NCBI GenBank assembly: GCA_964565925.1
Contig: CAZMGV010000012.1
Span: forward strand, 1-64,000
Length of the DNA stretch: 64,000 nt
Direction: 5' to 3'
Source of the DNA: CAZMGV01 sp964565925
GTDB taxonomy: Bacteria > JAGRBM01 > JAHCIT01
Shown in pieces: positions 52,569-61,412 of this stretch (the first letter of the stretch is position 1; every line of letters starts with the position of its first letter). The notes beneath the pieces are model-generated. The model made no database searches. It had not been told where the DNA came from and saw only the letters and a program-made list of their open reading frames with translations. A program made the position numbers and the translations under genes.

Positions 52569-52653
52569 GTGTCACCCCGAGCGAAGCCGAGGGGTCTCCT
52601 GTCCGACGGGAGATTTCTCCGCTCCGCCCTTCGGGCTCCGGTCGAAATGACAC
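52569..52653. repeat. 85-bp repeat with GTGTCA...TGACAC ends
   Basis: The ends are GTGTCA and TGACAC. Inside are small hairpins CTCCTGTC...GGGAG and CCGCCC-TTCGGG-CTCCGG, and the segment ACCCCGAGCGAAGCCGAGGGG. This sequence type is a common intergenic repeat in many bacteria and I recall similar forms, but no transposase is present here. It is between the radical SAM and EamA genes. Confidence 0.7.
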
Positions 52654-52700
52654 AGGTACATTGAAGCGCGGACAGGGACTGGAAATAACCGGTAACAATC

Positions 52701-53666
52701 GTGAGCGACACCACAACCACTGCGCTTCCCGGAGATAGCGAAGCCGGCCACGAAATGTCCCGCCAGATGTGGCACGGCTACGCCGAGATCGGCGCCTGCA
52801 CGGTGATCTGGGCCGGGTTCGCGGTGATCGCCAAGCTGGCTTTGACCGGGGTCCGCCCGGAGGTGCTGGCCAGCTGGCGATTCCTGCTGGCGTCGCTGTT
52901 TCTGCTCCCGTGGCTCTGGCTGCGCAAGGAGTTGCCGAGACGTCCCAAAGGCCGCGAATGGCTGCAACTGCTCAGGCTCGCGTGCCTGGGGGTACTCGGC
53001 CACAACCTGTGCCTCTTCTTCGGACTCAGCTGGGCGAGCGCCTATGAGAGCACGCTGATCACGAACACGCTCATTCCCATCGCCACGCCGCTCATCGCCT
53101 CTTACCTCGCGGTCGAGACGTTCGACCGGAGCCGCATACCGGGTCTGGTTATCGGCACCATCGGCGTCGTGATGATCTTTGCCGGAGCGCCGGTAGAGTT
53201 CTCGTTCCACTCGACGCGGTTCGTGGGCTTGTTGCTGTTCCTGTGTTCCGGCACCTGCTGGTCCACCTACACGGTGCTGTCCAGACGCGCGCAGAAGAAC
53301 TGGCGGCCCAACGAGATCTCCGCCTGGGTGACCTGGATCGGTTCGGCCTTATTGCTGCCGTTCGGGCTGTTTTATCCGCTGACGCACGGATTCCCGGAAC
53401 CGACCACCGCGCTGGCGCTGAAATTGGGTTACATGTCGATACTCAACACCGTCGTCGCGTTCTTCATGTGGCAGAGCGGCATGGCGAAGATCGGCCCGGC
53501 CAGAAGCGCAGCGCTGGTGTATCTCGTCCCGGTGCTGACGCTGGCACTGTCCAGCGTGGTGCTGAACGAGCGGCCCACGTTCCTGCAGATCGCCGGAGGC
53601 GTGTTCGCCATGGGCGGCGTGCTCTGGGCGAACCGCCGCGAGCTGCTCGGGACGTGGTTTAAGTAG
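52701..53666 (+). CDS. EamA-family (DMT) transporter
   Basis: The 321-residue protein has ten hydrophobic helices in two EamA repeats (about 30-155 and 175-315). A GTG start follows a weak Shine-Dalgarno. Conserved features include WRFLLASLFLLPWL and a second-repeat FVGLLLFLCSGTCW. Members move amino acids, nucleosides or drugs; the substrate is not readable. The N-terminal 20 residues are cytoplasmic and charged. It converges on an SDR gene with only a few bases between. Confidence 0.9.
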   Translation: MSDTTTTALPGDSEAGHEMSRQMWHGYAEIGACTVIWAGFAVIAKLALTGVRPEVLASWRFLLASLFLLPWLWLRKELPRRPKGREWLQLLRLACLGVLGHNLCLFFGLSWASAYESTLITNTLIPIATPLIASYLAVETFDRSRIPGLVIGTIGVVMIFAGAPVEFSFHSTRFVGLLLFLCSGTCWSTYTVLSRRAQKNWRPNEISAWVTWIGSALLLPFGLFYPLTHGFPEPTTALALKLGYMSILNTVVAFFMWQSGMAKIGPARSAALVYLVPVLTLALSSVVLNERPTFLQIAGGVFAMGGVLWANRRELLGTWFK

Positions 53667-53669
53667 GAA

Positions 53670-54419
53670 TCACACCATCGCGAAGCCGCCGTCGACGGAG
53701 ATCGTCTGGCCGGTGATCCAGTCGGCCCGGCGGCTCGCCAGGAACGCGATCCCGTTGGCGACGTCGCGCGGCTCTCCGAGGCGCCGCAGCGGATAGAGCT
53801 TGGCCCACTGCTGTTCCATCTCGGGCGTGACGTAGGCCGTCATCGGCGTCTTGATGGTGCCCGGGCACAGCACGTTCACGTTCAGCCAGTAGCGGCCGCA
53901 CTCTTTCGCGAGCGCCTTGGTGAGCGCGATCACGCCGCCCTTGGCGGCCGAATAGGCGACCATCGACTTTTCGCCGACGCGGCCCGCGTCGGACGCAATG
54001 TTGACGATCTTGGAATGGGGTTCCTTGCGCAGGTGCGGCAGCGCCGCCGCGCACATGTTGATCGTGCCCATGAGGCAGACGTCGATCTCGAGCTTCCAGT
54101 CGGCCGGGTTCGTGCCTTCCAGGCCGCCGCCCTTCAGAACACCCGCCACGTTGCAGAGAATGTGGATATGGCCGAAGTCTTTCGCAATAGCGGCCAGCGC
54201 CGATTCGCAGGACTTGAGATCAGTGATGTCGCAGGCGTAGCCCTTCGCGGTGACGCCGGTGTGCTTGAGCCGTTCGATCGTCTTGTCGAATCCGGCCGGA
54301 TTCTTGTCGATGAGCGCGATGGTCGCGCCCTCTTCCGCCAGCACCAGCGCGGTCTCCTGCCCGATGCCCGAAGCCCCGCCCGTCACCACCGCCACACGGC
54401 CCTTGAAACCCAGATCCAT
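53670..54419 (-). CDS. Short-chain dehydrogenase/reductase
   Basis: The start was placed at the ATG 54419, with a GGGAGG Shine-Dalgarno upstream. The 249-residue SDR has TGGASGIGQE (cofactor), NVAGVLKGG and NIASDAGRVGEKSMVAYSAAKGGV with catalytic Ser and YSAAK. The C-terminus DGGFAMV is complete. It resembles 3-oxoacyl-ACP reductase-like or steroid/alcohol dehydrogenases. It overlaps no other gene and lies downstream of squalene-hopene cyclase on the same strand, behind a terminator, so it is probably separate. Confidence 0.88.
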   Translation of the reverse strand: MDLGFKGRVAVVTGGASGIGQETALVLAEEGATIALIDKNPAGFDKTIERLKHTGVTAKGYACDITDLKSCESALAAIAKDFGHIHILCNVAGVLKGGGLEGTNPADWKLEIDVCLMGTINMCAAALPHLRKEPHSKIVNIASDAGRVGEKSMVAYSAAKGGVIALTKALAKECGRYWLNVNVLCPGTIKTPMTAYVTPEMEQQWAKLYPLRRLGEPRDVANGIAFLASRRADWITGQTISVDGGFAMV

Positions 54420-54518
54420 CTCTGAAACCTCCCTGGAAACAGCCGCCCGCTGCCGGCCGCCCTGCAAAAGACTGGTCCGGTTCGTAGCCGATCAGGGTGC
54501 CAAGTGAAACCGGCCCAT

Positions 54519-54553
54519 AAAAAACCGGGGGTCTCGTTTACCGAAACCCCCGG
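54519..54553 (-). terminator. Intrinsic terminator after squalene-hopene cyclase
   Basis: On the minus strand the hairpin pairs CCGGGGGT with ACCCCCGG, with one mismatch and a 3-bp inner stem, followed by six T. It is 41 bases past the cyclase stop. Confidence 0.8.
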
Positions 54554-54593
54554 GTTGGACTTGGACGACTGGTAACCTGTGACAATAACCTGT

Positions 54594-56666
54594 TTAAGCC
54601 GCTGCCTTCTGGCCGTAGAGCCGCTCGAACCGCTTGTCACGGCCGTACTGGCCCTTGAGCACCTGCGCGTACCGGCCGAACGCCATCAGCGGGAAGGCGT
54701 GACGGTAGATGTGATAGCGGATGTAGAAGTGACCGGGGAATCCGGTGCCGGTGAACTCCTCTTCGCCCCACGTTCCGTCGTCCAGCTGGTGGTCGAGCAG
54801 CCACTGGATGCCGCGTTCCACTTCAGCCGAATGACCCTCGCCGGCGGCGATAAGGCCCATGACCGCCCACGCGGTCTGGGACGCCGACGGCTTGCCGGGG
54901 ACGTATTTGCCTTCGGGGTAGCTCGAGCAGTCTTCACCCCAGCCGCCCGAGACGTGCTGCGTGGTCTTGAAGAACTCCACCGCGCGGCGCACGACCGGCG
55001 TATTCATGTGGTAGCCGACGCTCTCCAGGCCGCAGAGCACGGCCCAGGTTCCGTAGATATAGTTCACGCCCCAGCGGCCGAACCAGCTGCCGTCTTTTTC
55101 CTGCGACTTCTTGAGATACTTCACGGCCTTGCGCACATGCGGGTCCGACAGATCGCGCCCGAAGGAGCCCAGCATCTCGACCACCCGGCCCGTGAGGTCC
55201 GGGGTGTTCGGATCGAGCATGGCTTTCAGATCCGCGAACGGGATTTCGTTCAGCAGCCGCCGGTCGTTGTCCATGTCGAACGCGCCCCAGCCGCCGTCCT
55301 TGCACTGCATCGAGAGCAGCCAGCCGATCGCGCGGTCCATGGTGCCGTTCTTGTCGTCTTCCGCCTGCGCCGTCTCCATGCGGATGTGCTGCATGCCCAT
55401 CAGCACCGCGGCGGTATCGTCGCAGTCGGGGTAGTAGCGGTTGGCGAACTCAAACGACCAGCCGCCCGGACGTCCGGCGGTATTTTTCACCGACCAGTCG
55501 CCGTAGGCCTTGATCTCCTTGGAGACCAGCCAGTTCGAGGTCTTCTGGAGCTGCGGGTGATCCTGCCGGAAACCGGATTCGCGAAGCGCCCAAGCCGCGA
55601 GCGCCGTGTCCCACACCGGGGAAACGCAGCTCTGGAGCCGGAACGACTGGTCGGTCTCGATGCCGAACCGGCACAGGGCGCGCCAGCCGTTACGGGTGAC
55701 CGGGTCGTTGTTGGCATAGCCGTGGGCCTTCAGCGCCAGCAGCGAGTAGGCCATGGCCGGGATGATTCCGCCCCAGTCGCCTTCCTCGTCCTGTCTGGAC
55801 AGGATCCACTTCTCGCACGCCTTCAGCGCCTTTTCCCGGAACGGGACGAAGTCGATCTTCTCGAAGAGTTTCAGGACCATGTCGATGACGATGAAGAAGT
55901 TCTTCCACGAGACGAGCTTCGATTTGTCGAACGCCATCGCGTGCGACGCCTTGTCCGGGCCGCCTTCGGTATACAGTTCGTCGATGGTGATGTCGCGCTT
56001 GGGCTTCATCACCGGCTTGTAGTGCCAGAGCATCATGATCGGGACGACGCAGCTGCGCGCCCAGGAGCTCATCTCGTAGATGTTGAACGGGAACCAGTTG
56101 GGGAAGAGCATGAACCACGCCGGTACCGACGGGGTGCCCGCGTAGTCATAGAGGCCCATCAGCGCGAAGTGCATCCGCGTGAAGACGCGGGATTTCGTCA
56201 CGCCGCCCATGGAGAGCGCCTTCTCGCGCGCCTTCACCATGTGGGGTGCCTTCACGTCGTGGCCGGCCAGCTTCAGCGCCACGTAACATTCGACCGTGGC
56301 GGAGAGTTCGGAGGGTGCGCCCTTGTAGATCGACCAGCCGCCGTCCTCGTTCTGCAGACGCAGGATGTCGGCGCAGGCCTTCTTCTCCAGAACCGGGTCG
56401 TGCCGGTCGAGCATGTGCATGAGGTAAATGAACTCGGAGTTGATCGTCGGGTTGGCCTCGAGTTCGGCCCACCAGTAACCGTCCTTCTGGCTCTGGATCC
56501 CGAGCAGGTAGTCCTGCGCGTCCTTGATGGCCCCGCCCAGGCGTTCTTCCACCTCGTGACGGGGGGCGCGGGGACGCCGCGTCTGGTTCCACTTGCTGTT
56601 CGAAACGCCCGGCCGGGAGCCCCAATCGACATTGGGCGGCAGGCTAATACCAGGTTCACTATTCAT
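54594..56666 (-). CDS. shc: Squalene-hopene cyclase
   Basis: The 690-residue class II triterpene cyclase has the catalytic DCDDTA motif (residues 414-419) and several QW repeats, such as GWSIYKGAPSELSATV, DGGWGAFD, DGSWFGRWGVNYIYGTW, SGGWGEDC and DDGTWGEEEFTGTGFP. These cyclise squalene to hopene/hopanol at the inner face of the membrane. The gene indicates a hopanoid maker. Squalene synthesis genes are not in this window. The ATG is weakly preceded by a GAAG. Its upstream region carries a TetR-like operator at 56778. Confidence 0.96.
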   Translation of the reverse strand: MNSEPGISLPPNVDWGSRPGVSNSKWNQTRRPRAPRHEVEERLGGAIKDAQDYLLGIQSQKDGYWWAELEANPTINSEFIYLMHMLDRHDPVLEKKACADILRLQNEDGGWSIYKGAPSELSATVECYVALKLAGHDVKAPHMVKAREKALSMGGVTKSRVFTRMHFALMGLYDYAGTPSVPAWFMLFPNWFPFNIYEMSSWARSCVVPIMMLWHYKPVMKPKRDITIDELYTEGGPDKASHAMAFDKSKLVSWKNFFIVIDMVLKLFEKIDFVPFREKALKACEKWILSRQDEEGDWGGIIPAMAYSLLALKAHGYANNDPVTRNGWRALCRFGIETDQSFRLQSCVSPVWDTALAAWALRESGFRQDHPQLQKTSNWLVSKEIKAYGDWSVKNTAGRPGGWSFEFANRYYPDCDDTAAVLMGMQHIRMETAQAEDDKNGTMDRAIGWLLSMQCKDGGWGAFDMDNDRRLLNEIPFADLKAMLDPNTPDLTGRVVEMLGSFGRDLSDPHVRKAVKYLKKSQEKDGSWFGRWGVNYIYGTWAVLCGLESVGYHMNTPVVRRAVEFFKTTQHVSGGWGEDCSSYPEGKYVPGKPSASQTAWAVMGLIAAGEGHSAEVERGIQWLLDHQLDDGTWGEEEFTGTGFPGHFYIRYHIYRHAFPLMAFGRYAQVLKGQYGRDKRFERLYGQKAAA

Positions 56667-56777
56667 AGCTTCAGAAGACTATCCCTGTACGGTTGCGGAA
56701 CCTGTGATCTTCGCCCCATCCCGGCATCCGTTGCCGTTGGACCAGTGGAGAGGGGCGAAACCCGGTTCCGTTTCGCT

Positions 56778-56797
56778 GACTAACTGAACAGTCAGTC
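56778..56797. promoter_or_regulatory. TetR-like 20-bp operator upstream of squalene-hopene cyclase
   Basis: The sequence GACTAACTGAACAGTCAGTC is a near-perfect inverted repeat: GACTGACTG on one strand against GACTAACTG on the other, with a TT/AA centre. Many TetR-family repressors bind this kind of TGACTGN-NCAGTCA site. It lies 112-131 bases upstream of the cyclase start, in the gap with the MOSC gene. Confidence 0.5.
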
Positions 56798-56859
56798 GGC
56801 CAAGGGTATCGAATGGGGAGCGGTGTGTCAAGTTCGCTAAATGGCTGATATTACTAGAG

Positions 56860-57525
56860 TTACTCGACCCCGAACCGTCTGGATATCATGTGCCGCAGAC
56901 CGTCGGAGAGCCCCCTTATTTCTGCAATCCGGTCCATGAACTCCACGTCCGACTCGCGGACCTCATGGAACAGGAGCCGGATCAGCTCCGAAAGCTTCAC
57001 CTGTGAAGGATCCGGGTCGGCCAGATTAAAGGGCTGGCCGGCCTCCGCCGTGCCTTCCTCGACCACCCGGAAGTAGCAGCCGAGCCTCCCGCTGGCGGTC
57101 ATGGTTTTGGGAAACGACGGTATACCGATTTTGGTTGCCATCTTGTAACAGGGCTGGCGGGGTTCGGTCGCCTGGATGAGCGCCGTGCCGCACCGGAAAA
57201 TATCGCCCACGCACATCGTTTCTTCGGTGAGACCTTCGACGGTGAGGTTCTCGCCGAACAGGCCGTGGGTGAAGCCGCTGCGGCCCAGTTCCTTCTCCCA
57301 TACCGGGTAGTGATCGGCGCTGTAGACATAGACCGCCCGGTCCGGGCCGCCGTGGTACCGCTTGTCCACCTGCACGTCGCCGTAGAGGCCCAGCCTTCCG
57401 ATGCGCACCTCTCCCGCGACGGGCTCCTTGAAGATGCCGGTTTTCACCGGTTGACCCTGAAAGGTGAGTTCGCGGACTCCGGACCGGTTGATGGAGGCGA
57501 TTCGGATAACGACTGCTCCTAGCAT
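56860..57525 (-). CDS. MOSC-domain protein (YiiM-like)
   Basis: A 221-residue YiiM-type MOSC protein. It has an N-terminal beta-barrel with VKTGIFKEPVAGEVRIGRLGLYGDVQ, DKRYHGGPDRAVYVYSADHY (a typical MOSC stretch), FGENLTVEGL and the conserved Cys in EPRQPCYKM, predicted to bind Moco or sulfur. YiiM-like proteins reduce N-hydroxylated bases or transfer sulfur from the cofactor. The start follows a large 35-bp inverted repeat (57532-57649), so its promoter or leader overlaps this element. Confidence 0.9.
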   Translation of the reverse strand: MLGAVVIRIASINRSGVRELTFQGQPVKTGIFKEPVAGEVRIGRLGLYGDVQVDKRYHGGPDRAVYVYSADHYPVWEKELGRSGFTHGLFGENLTVEGLTEETMCVGDIFRCGTALIQATEPRQPCYKMATKIGIPSFPKTMTASGRLGCYFRVVEEGTAEAGQPFNLADPDPSQVKLSELIRLLFHEVRESDVEFMDRIAEIRGLSDGLRHMISRRFGVE

Positions 57526-57531
57526 TCAAGA

Positions 57532-57649
57532 GCCCGGGTGGTCTGGGTCCCTTTTCCCTGATCCCCAGGGTTAAACACCGCTTAAGCGGCCGGTTGCCCG
57601 GAGCCTGTCCTGCAGGGGATCAGGGAAAAGGGACCCAGACCACCCGGGC
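57532..57649. repeat. Perfect 35-bp inverted repeat with 48-base centre
   Basis: The left arm (57532-57566) and the right arm (57615-57649) are exact complements: GCCCGGGTGGTCTGGGTCC... pairs with its inverse. The centre (57567-57614) contains a few imperfect pairings. No ORF is inside. It fits a MITE or REP-type element and lies between the VOC gene stop and the MOSC gene start on the minus strand. Confidence 0.85.
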
Positions 57650-57685
57650 CAGACAGCTTCAGGAAAATCGTTTATCCGACTGGAA

Positions 57686-58231
57686 TCAATTGAGGAGCTT
57701 GGTGATGTCCTTGCCGTCCTTGCGGTCGAACTGTTCAGGCGACTGCGTGAGCAGGCGGTAGGCCTCCTCCGGAGTCTGGGCGAACTCTTCCTTCTTCGCC
57801 GTGACGCAGAACTCCAGCATGATGCCATTGGGGTCGAGGAAATAGAGCGACTTGAAGGTGCCGTGGTCGGTCTCGAAGATTCTCTGGATCCCGGCCGCTA
57901 TCAGTTCCTTCTTTTTCGCCTCGAACGCGTCGAGGTCTTCGATGTGGAAAGCGATATGGTTTACCCACACCGGCATGCCCAGACCCACGGAAATATCGGT
58001 GCGGAAGTCGGACTTCTCGCCGACCCCGTGGATGTCGAAAAAGGCGATACATTCGCCGTTGCCGAGATCGAAGAAGAAGTGGCGGAACCAGCCCTTCTGG
58101 TGGTGGTGGTTCTCGACGTGAACCAGCTTGAAGCCCAGCTTGTTGTTGTAAAACTGGTAGGTGGCTTCCACGTCCTTGCAGGCATAGGCGACGTGATGCA
58201 GGCGGCTGTTGGTCTGTTTCGTAGCGGTCAC
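57686..58231 (-). CDS. VOC (glyoxalase/dioxygenase) family protein
   Basis: The GTG at 58231 with GGAGGA at a good distance gives 181 residues; the longer frame to 58339 is less likely. The fold has RLHHVAYACKDVEATYQFYNNKLGFKLVHVE, the HHHQKG loop, VNHIAFHIEDLDAFEAKK and LYFLDPNGIMLEFCVT. Metal ligands would be His in LHHVAY, His in VNHIAF and Glu in LEF. Members include glyoxalase I, epimerases and ring-cleaving dioxygenases; the reaction here is not set. It is read before the inverted repeat and the MOSC gene. Confidence 0.85.
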   Translation of the reverse strand: MTATKQTNSRLHHVAYACKDVEATYQFYNNKLGFKLVHVENHHHQKGWFRHFFFDLGNGECIAFFDIHGVGEKSDFRTDISVGLGMPVWVNHIAFHIEDLDAFEAKKKELIAAGIQRIFETDHGTFKSLYFLDPNGIMLEFCVTAKKEEFAQTPEEAYRLLTQSPEQFDRKDGKDITKLLN

Positions 58232-58463
58232 GGGTGAAATCCTCCGGGGTTCCGCCCCGCCCGGGCGGCGGGGGTCCGAACGTTTACTGACGCATGCGTC
58301 ATTCCCCCGGTAATTACCCAAGTTCGGCGGACAGGACAAGACGCGTAATATGGGCTTTCATCTCCGTTTAAGAAATTTGCGGCAAGCTCCCGGCACCCTT
58401 GTTCCCCCCATAACGGCAGGTAGTCTTGGCCGTTCCAGAAACCTGTCCCGGAGTGTTTTTACG

Positions 58464-61283
58464 ATGACGAAGTCCCGCACGTCCCTGTCCGCAGTCTTTT
58501 CCGCCGCGCTGACCGCCGGCATTACCGCAACCGCCGCATTGGCTTTCTGGTCGTGCGCGTCCAAGGAAAACAGCAGACCGGCCGCCAGGGCGCCGGTCGT
58601 CACGAAAGTGAATCCCGCCCCCGCGGGCCAGGAGAAAACCTGGCCCGACGGCACGCGCCTGTGGGTGCTGCCCACCGGACAGACGATCATCGTTCGGCCG
58701 ATCCCCGGCAACCCGAACGTCACGATCAACACCTGGGTGCGCGTGGGCTCGGCGGACGAGGACGAGTCGATCAACGGCGTATCCCATTTCCTGGAACACC
58801 TGCTGTTCAAGGGCACCGAGAAATACGGCCCCCGCGTGCTGGACGCCTCCTTCGAGGGCGCGGGCAGCGACATCAACGCCTCCACGTCCGACGACTTCAC
58901 GAACTACCACGTCACGGCGCAGGCGGCCGACTTCGAGAAGATGCTCGAGATCCACGCCGACATGATGCAGCACGCGACGCTTCCGGAGCAGGAGCTCAAT
59001 CACGAGCGCAAGGTCGTGATCGAGGAGATCAACCGCGCCAACGACAGCCCGATGCGCAAGCTGTTCCTGTCGCTGAACAACCTCGCCTACCGCGTGCACC
59101 CCTACCGGCTGGACACGCTTGGCCCGGCCACCAACATCGACACGGTCCCGCGCGAAAAGATCGTGAACTACTACGAAAGCCACTACGCACTTAAAAACAT
59201 GATCACGGTCGTCGCGGGCGGTGTGGACCCGGTGCAGGCGAAAGACCTGGTCGCGAAATATTTCCTCACGGGCAGGAAGGGCGGCGCCCAGCCGTTTGCG
59301 TCCGAGCCCGAGCCGTGGCCCACGGGCGAGCGGCGCGAGGACGTCCGCATGAGCCTGCAGAAGGCCTATGTGGCGGTCGCCTGGCGCGGCCCGGCGGTGA
59401 GCAATCTCGACGATTCGGTGGCGCTCGACGCCGCCTCGGTGGTGCTCGGCCAGGGCGCGTCGTCACGGCTGTTCCAGCGGCTCGTCCAGCGCGAACAGCT
59501 CGCCCAGAACGTGATGAGCTTCTCGAACAACCAGCGCGACGACGGCATGTTCGCCATTGTCGCCGTGTGCGACCCGGAGCACGCCGCACAGGTGGAAGCC
59601 GCGATCAAGGAAGAAGTGGCGCGGCTCGGGGCCGAGCCGGTCACCGCCACCGAGCTGCGGAAAGTCGGCGAGCAGGCCCGGCGCGAATTCATCTACCAGG
59701 GCGAATCCTCCGCCGGCATGTCGTTCCTGCTCGGCTGGTACGCGACCGTCGCCTCGGTCGACTACTACTATGACTACCTCCCGGCGCTGGAGCGCATGAC
59801 GGCCGAACACGTGCGGCAGACGGCCTCTGAATACCTCAGGCCCGAGCGGACGCTCGTCACCCGCGTGCTGCCCGACTCCTTCGATGTGGCGAACATCCTG
59901 CCGGCGTCGCCCGCCAGGACAGCCACGCCCAAAGCCGCCGAAAGTAACGGCAACAATAATGGCAACGGAAACGGCGCCGCTGAACCGGCCAAACCGGCTG
60001 TGCAAAAGGCCGCGACGTTCGAGACGAAAGAGTTCCGCCTCAAGCAGGGCGGTACGCTCATCGTGCGCTCGAACCCGTCCAATGACGTGCTGGCGATCCG
60101 GGTCCTGTTCAAGGGCGGCGACCGGCTGCAGCCGCAGGCGGGGCTGGCCGACCTGCTCGCCCGGCTGCTCACCAAGGGCGCCGGCTCCCGCAACGAGGAA
60201 GAGTTCGCCGACTACGTCGAGGAGAACGGCCTCGAAATCAGGGCCGGCGCGGAGCCGGACTATCTGGAAATCACGGCCCGCGGAACCGGGCCGGACCTGG
60301 ACCGCCTGCTTTCGCTGCTGGGAGACGTCATCTACCGGCCCATGCTGACGCAGGAAGACCTGGACCGCGAGCGCACGCTGACGCTGAAGGCGATCGCCAG
60401 CAGCCGCGACCACCCCGAAGCGTACGTCCGCGAAAAGCTCGTGATGGCGCTTTACCCCGACCACGGCTACGGGGACGCGGGCGAACGGATCGAGAAGGAA
60501 CTGCCGAAGGTCACGCGCAAGGACGTGATCGATTTCTACCAGGCGCAGGTGAACCCGGACGCCATGGTGGTGGCGGTGGTCGGCAACGTCGACGCCGACG
60601 CGCTGAAGAACCGTTTCGAGGAGACGTTCTCGGTGGCCCGTGCCGGAGCCGGCGAAGGGTACCAGAAGCTGCTGAAAGCCGCCCGCAAGCCGGTGCTGCC
60701 GCCCAGGCAGGACCTCGTCATCAAGACGGCGCGTCCCACCGAGCAGACGCACGTCCTGCGCGCCTATGTGGCGGTGCCGGTCATGCACCCGGACTACGTG
60801 CCGCTCAAGGTGCTGGCATCGCTGCTCGGGCAGGGGCTCTCGTCACGGCTTTTCACGGAGCTGCGCGACAAGCGCGGGCTCGCCTACACCACTTTCGCCA
60901 ATTTCCAGCACGGGCTCGATCCCACCGGGTTCATGCTCTACATCGCCACCGATCCCAAGAACACGGACGCCGTGATCAAGGGGTTCGACGAGCAGGTGGA
61001 GCGGCTGAAGAAGGAACCGATACCGGCGGCGGAGACCGAGTTCGCCCGGAACAAGTTCGCGGGCAAGTTCCATCTCGCCCACGAGATGAATATGGATCAG
61101 ACGTTCTACCTGGCGTTCTACGAGATGGCCGGGTTCGGCTGGCAGTACGACGACGAGTTCCCGAAGAAAATCCTGACGGTGACGTCCGACGACCTCGCCC
61201 GGGTCGCCAACAAATACCTGTCGCGTCCGTCGGTGACGAGCGTGCTGGGGCCGCCGGCGGCCATCGGCGCGAAGCCGAAGTAA
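58464..61283 (+). CDS. M16-family zinc peptidase, two modules
   Basis: The ATG at 58464 (with GGAG upstream) gives 939 residues and a lipoprotein-like signal, TAALAFWSCAS. The first module holds the inverted zinc motif HFLEH (His108, Glu111, His112), with the third ligand Glu in VVIEEINRAND. The second module, after a Gly/Asn linker (NGNNNGNGNGAAEP, near residue 500), has LADLLARLLTKG at the matching position, so it has lost the zinc ligands, as is normal for M16 C-terminal halves. It should be a cell-envelope or periplasmic peptidase of the PqqL/zinc-protease type. The 3' end meets a repeat exactly. Confidence 0.92.
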   Translation: MTKSRTSLSAVFSAALTAGITATAALAFWSCASKENSRPAARAPVVTKVNPAPAGQEKTWPDGTRLWVLPTGQTIIVRPIPGNPNVTINTWVRVGSADEDESINGVSHFLEHLLFKGTEKYGPRVLDASFEGAGSDINASTSDDFTNYHVTAQAADFEKMLEIHADMMQHATLPEQELNHERKVVIEEINRANDSPMRKLFLSLNNLAYRVHPYRLDTLGPATNIDTVPREKIVNYYESHYALKNMITVVAGGVDPVQAKDLVAKYFLTGRKGGAQPFASEPEPWPTGERREDVRMSLQKAYVAVAWRGPAVSNLDDSVALDAASVVLGQGASSRLFQRLVQREQLAQNVMSFSNNQRDDGMFAIVAVCDPEHAAQVEAAIKEEVARLGAEPVTATELRKVGEQARREFIYQGESSAGMSFLLGWYATVASVDYYYDYLPALERMTAEHVRQTASEYLRPERTLVTRVLPDSFDVANILPASPARTATPKAAESNGNNNGNGNGAAEPAKPAVQKAATFETKEFRLKQGGTLIVRSNPSNDVLAIRVLFKGGDRLQPQAGLADLLARLLTKGAGSRNEEEFADYVEENGLEIRAGAEPDYLEITARGTGPDLDRLLSLLGDVIYRPMLTQEDLDRERTLTLKAIASSRDHPEAYVREKLVMALYPDHGYGDAGERIEKELPKVTRKDVIDFYQAQVNPDAMVVAVVGNVDADALKNRFEETFSVARAGAGEGYQKLLKAARKPVLPPRQDLVIKTARPTEQTHVLRAYVAVPVMHPDYVPLKVLASLLGQGLSSRLFTELRDKRGLAYTTFANFQHGLDPTGFMLYIATDPKNTDAVIKGFDEQVERLKKEPIPAAETEFARNKFAGKFHLAHEMNMDQTFYLAFYEMAGFGWQYDDEFPKKILTVTSDDLARVANKYLSRPSVTSVLGPPAAIGAKPK

Positions 61284-61410
61284 CTCACCCCGGCGCTGAT
61301 GCGCCACCCCTCTCTACAAATGTAGAGAGGGGGAAGTTCAGTTATCCCGGTTAGCCAAGGATTACCCTCTCTGCATGGCAGAGAGGGTCGTACCGAAGGT
61401 GCGGGGTGAG
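61284..61410 (+). repeat. ~130-bp composite palindromic repeat, copy B
   Basis: It begins CTCACCCCGGCGCTGATGCG directly after the M16 peptidase stop, carries CCCTCTCT...AGAGAGGG hairpins twice, and ends GCGGGGTGAG, two bases before the epimerase stop codon. It thus fills the whole gap between two convergent genes. The layout and first ~50 bp match copy A (32685-32817), read from the minus strand there. It can act as a terminator for both genes. Confidence 0.85.
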
Positions 61411-61412
61411 TA

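Noticed and set aside
54579..56783. Plus-strand open frame of 734 residues
   Set aside because: Antisense to squalene-hopene cyclase, a well conserved gene.
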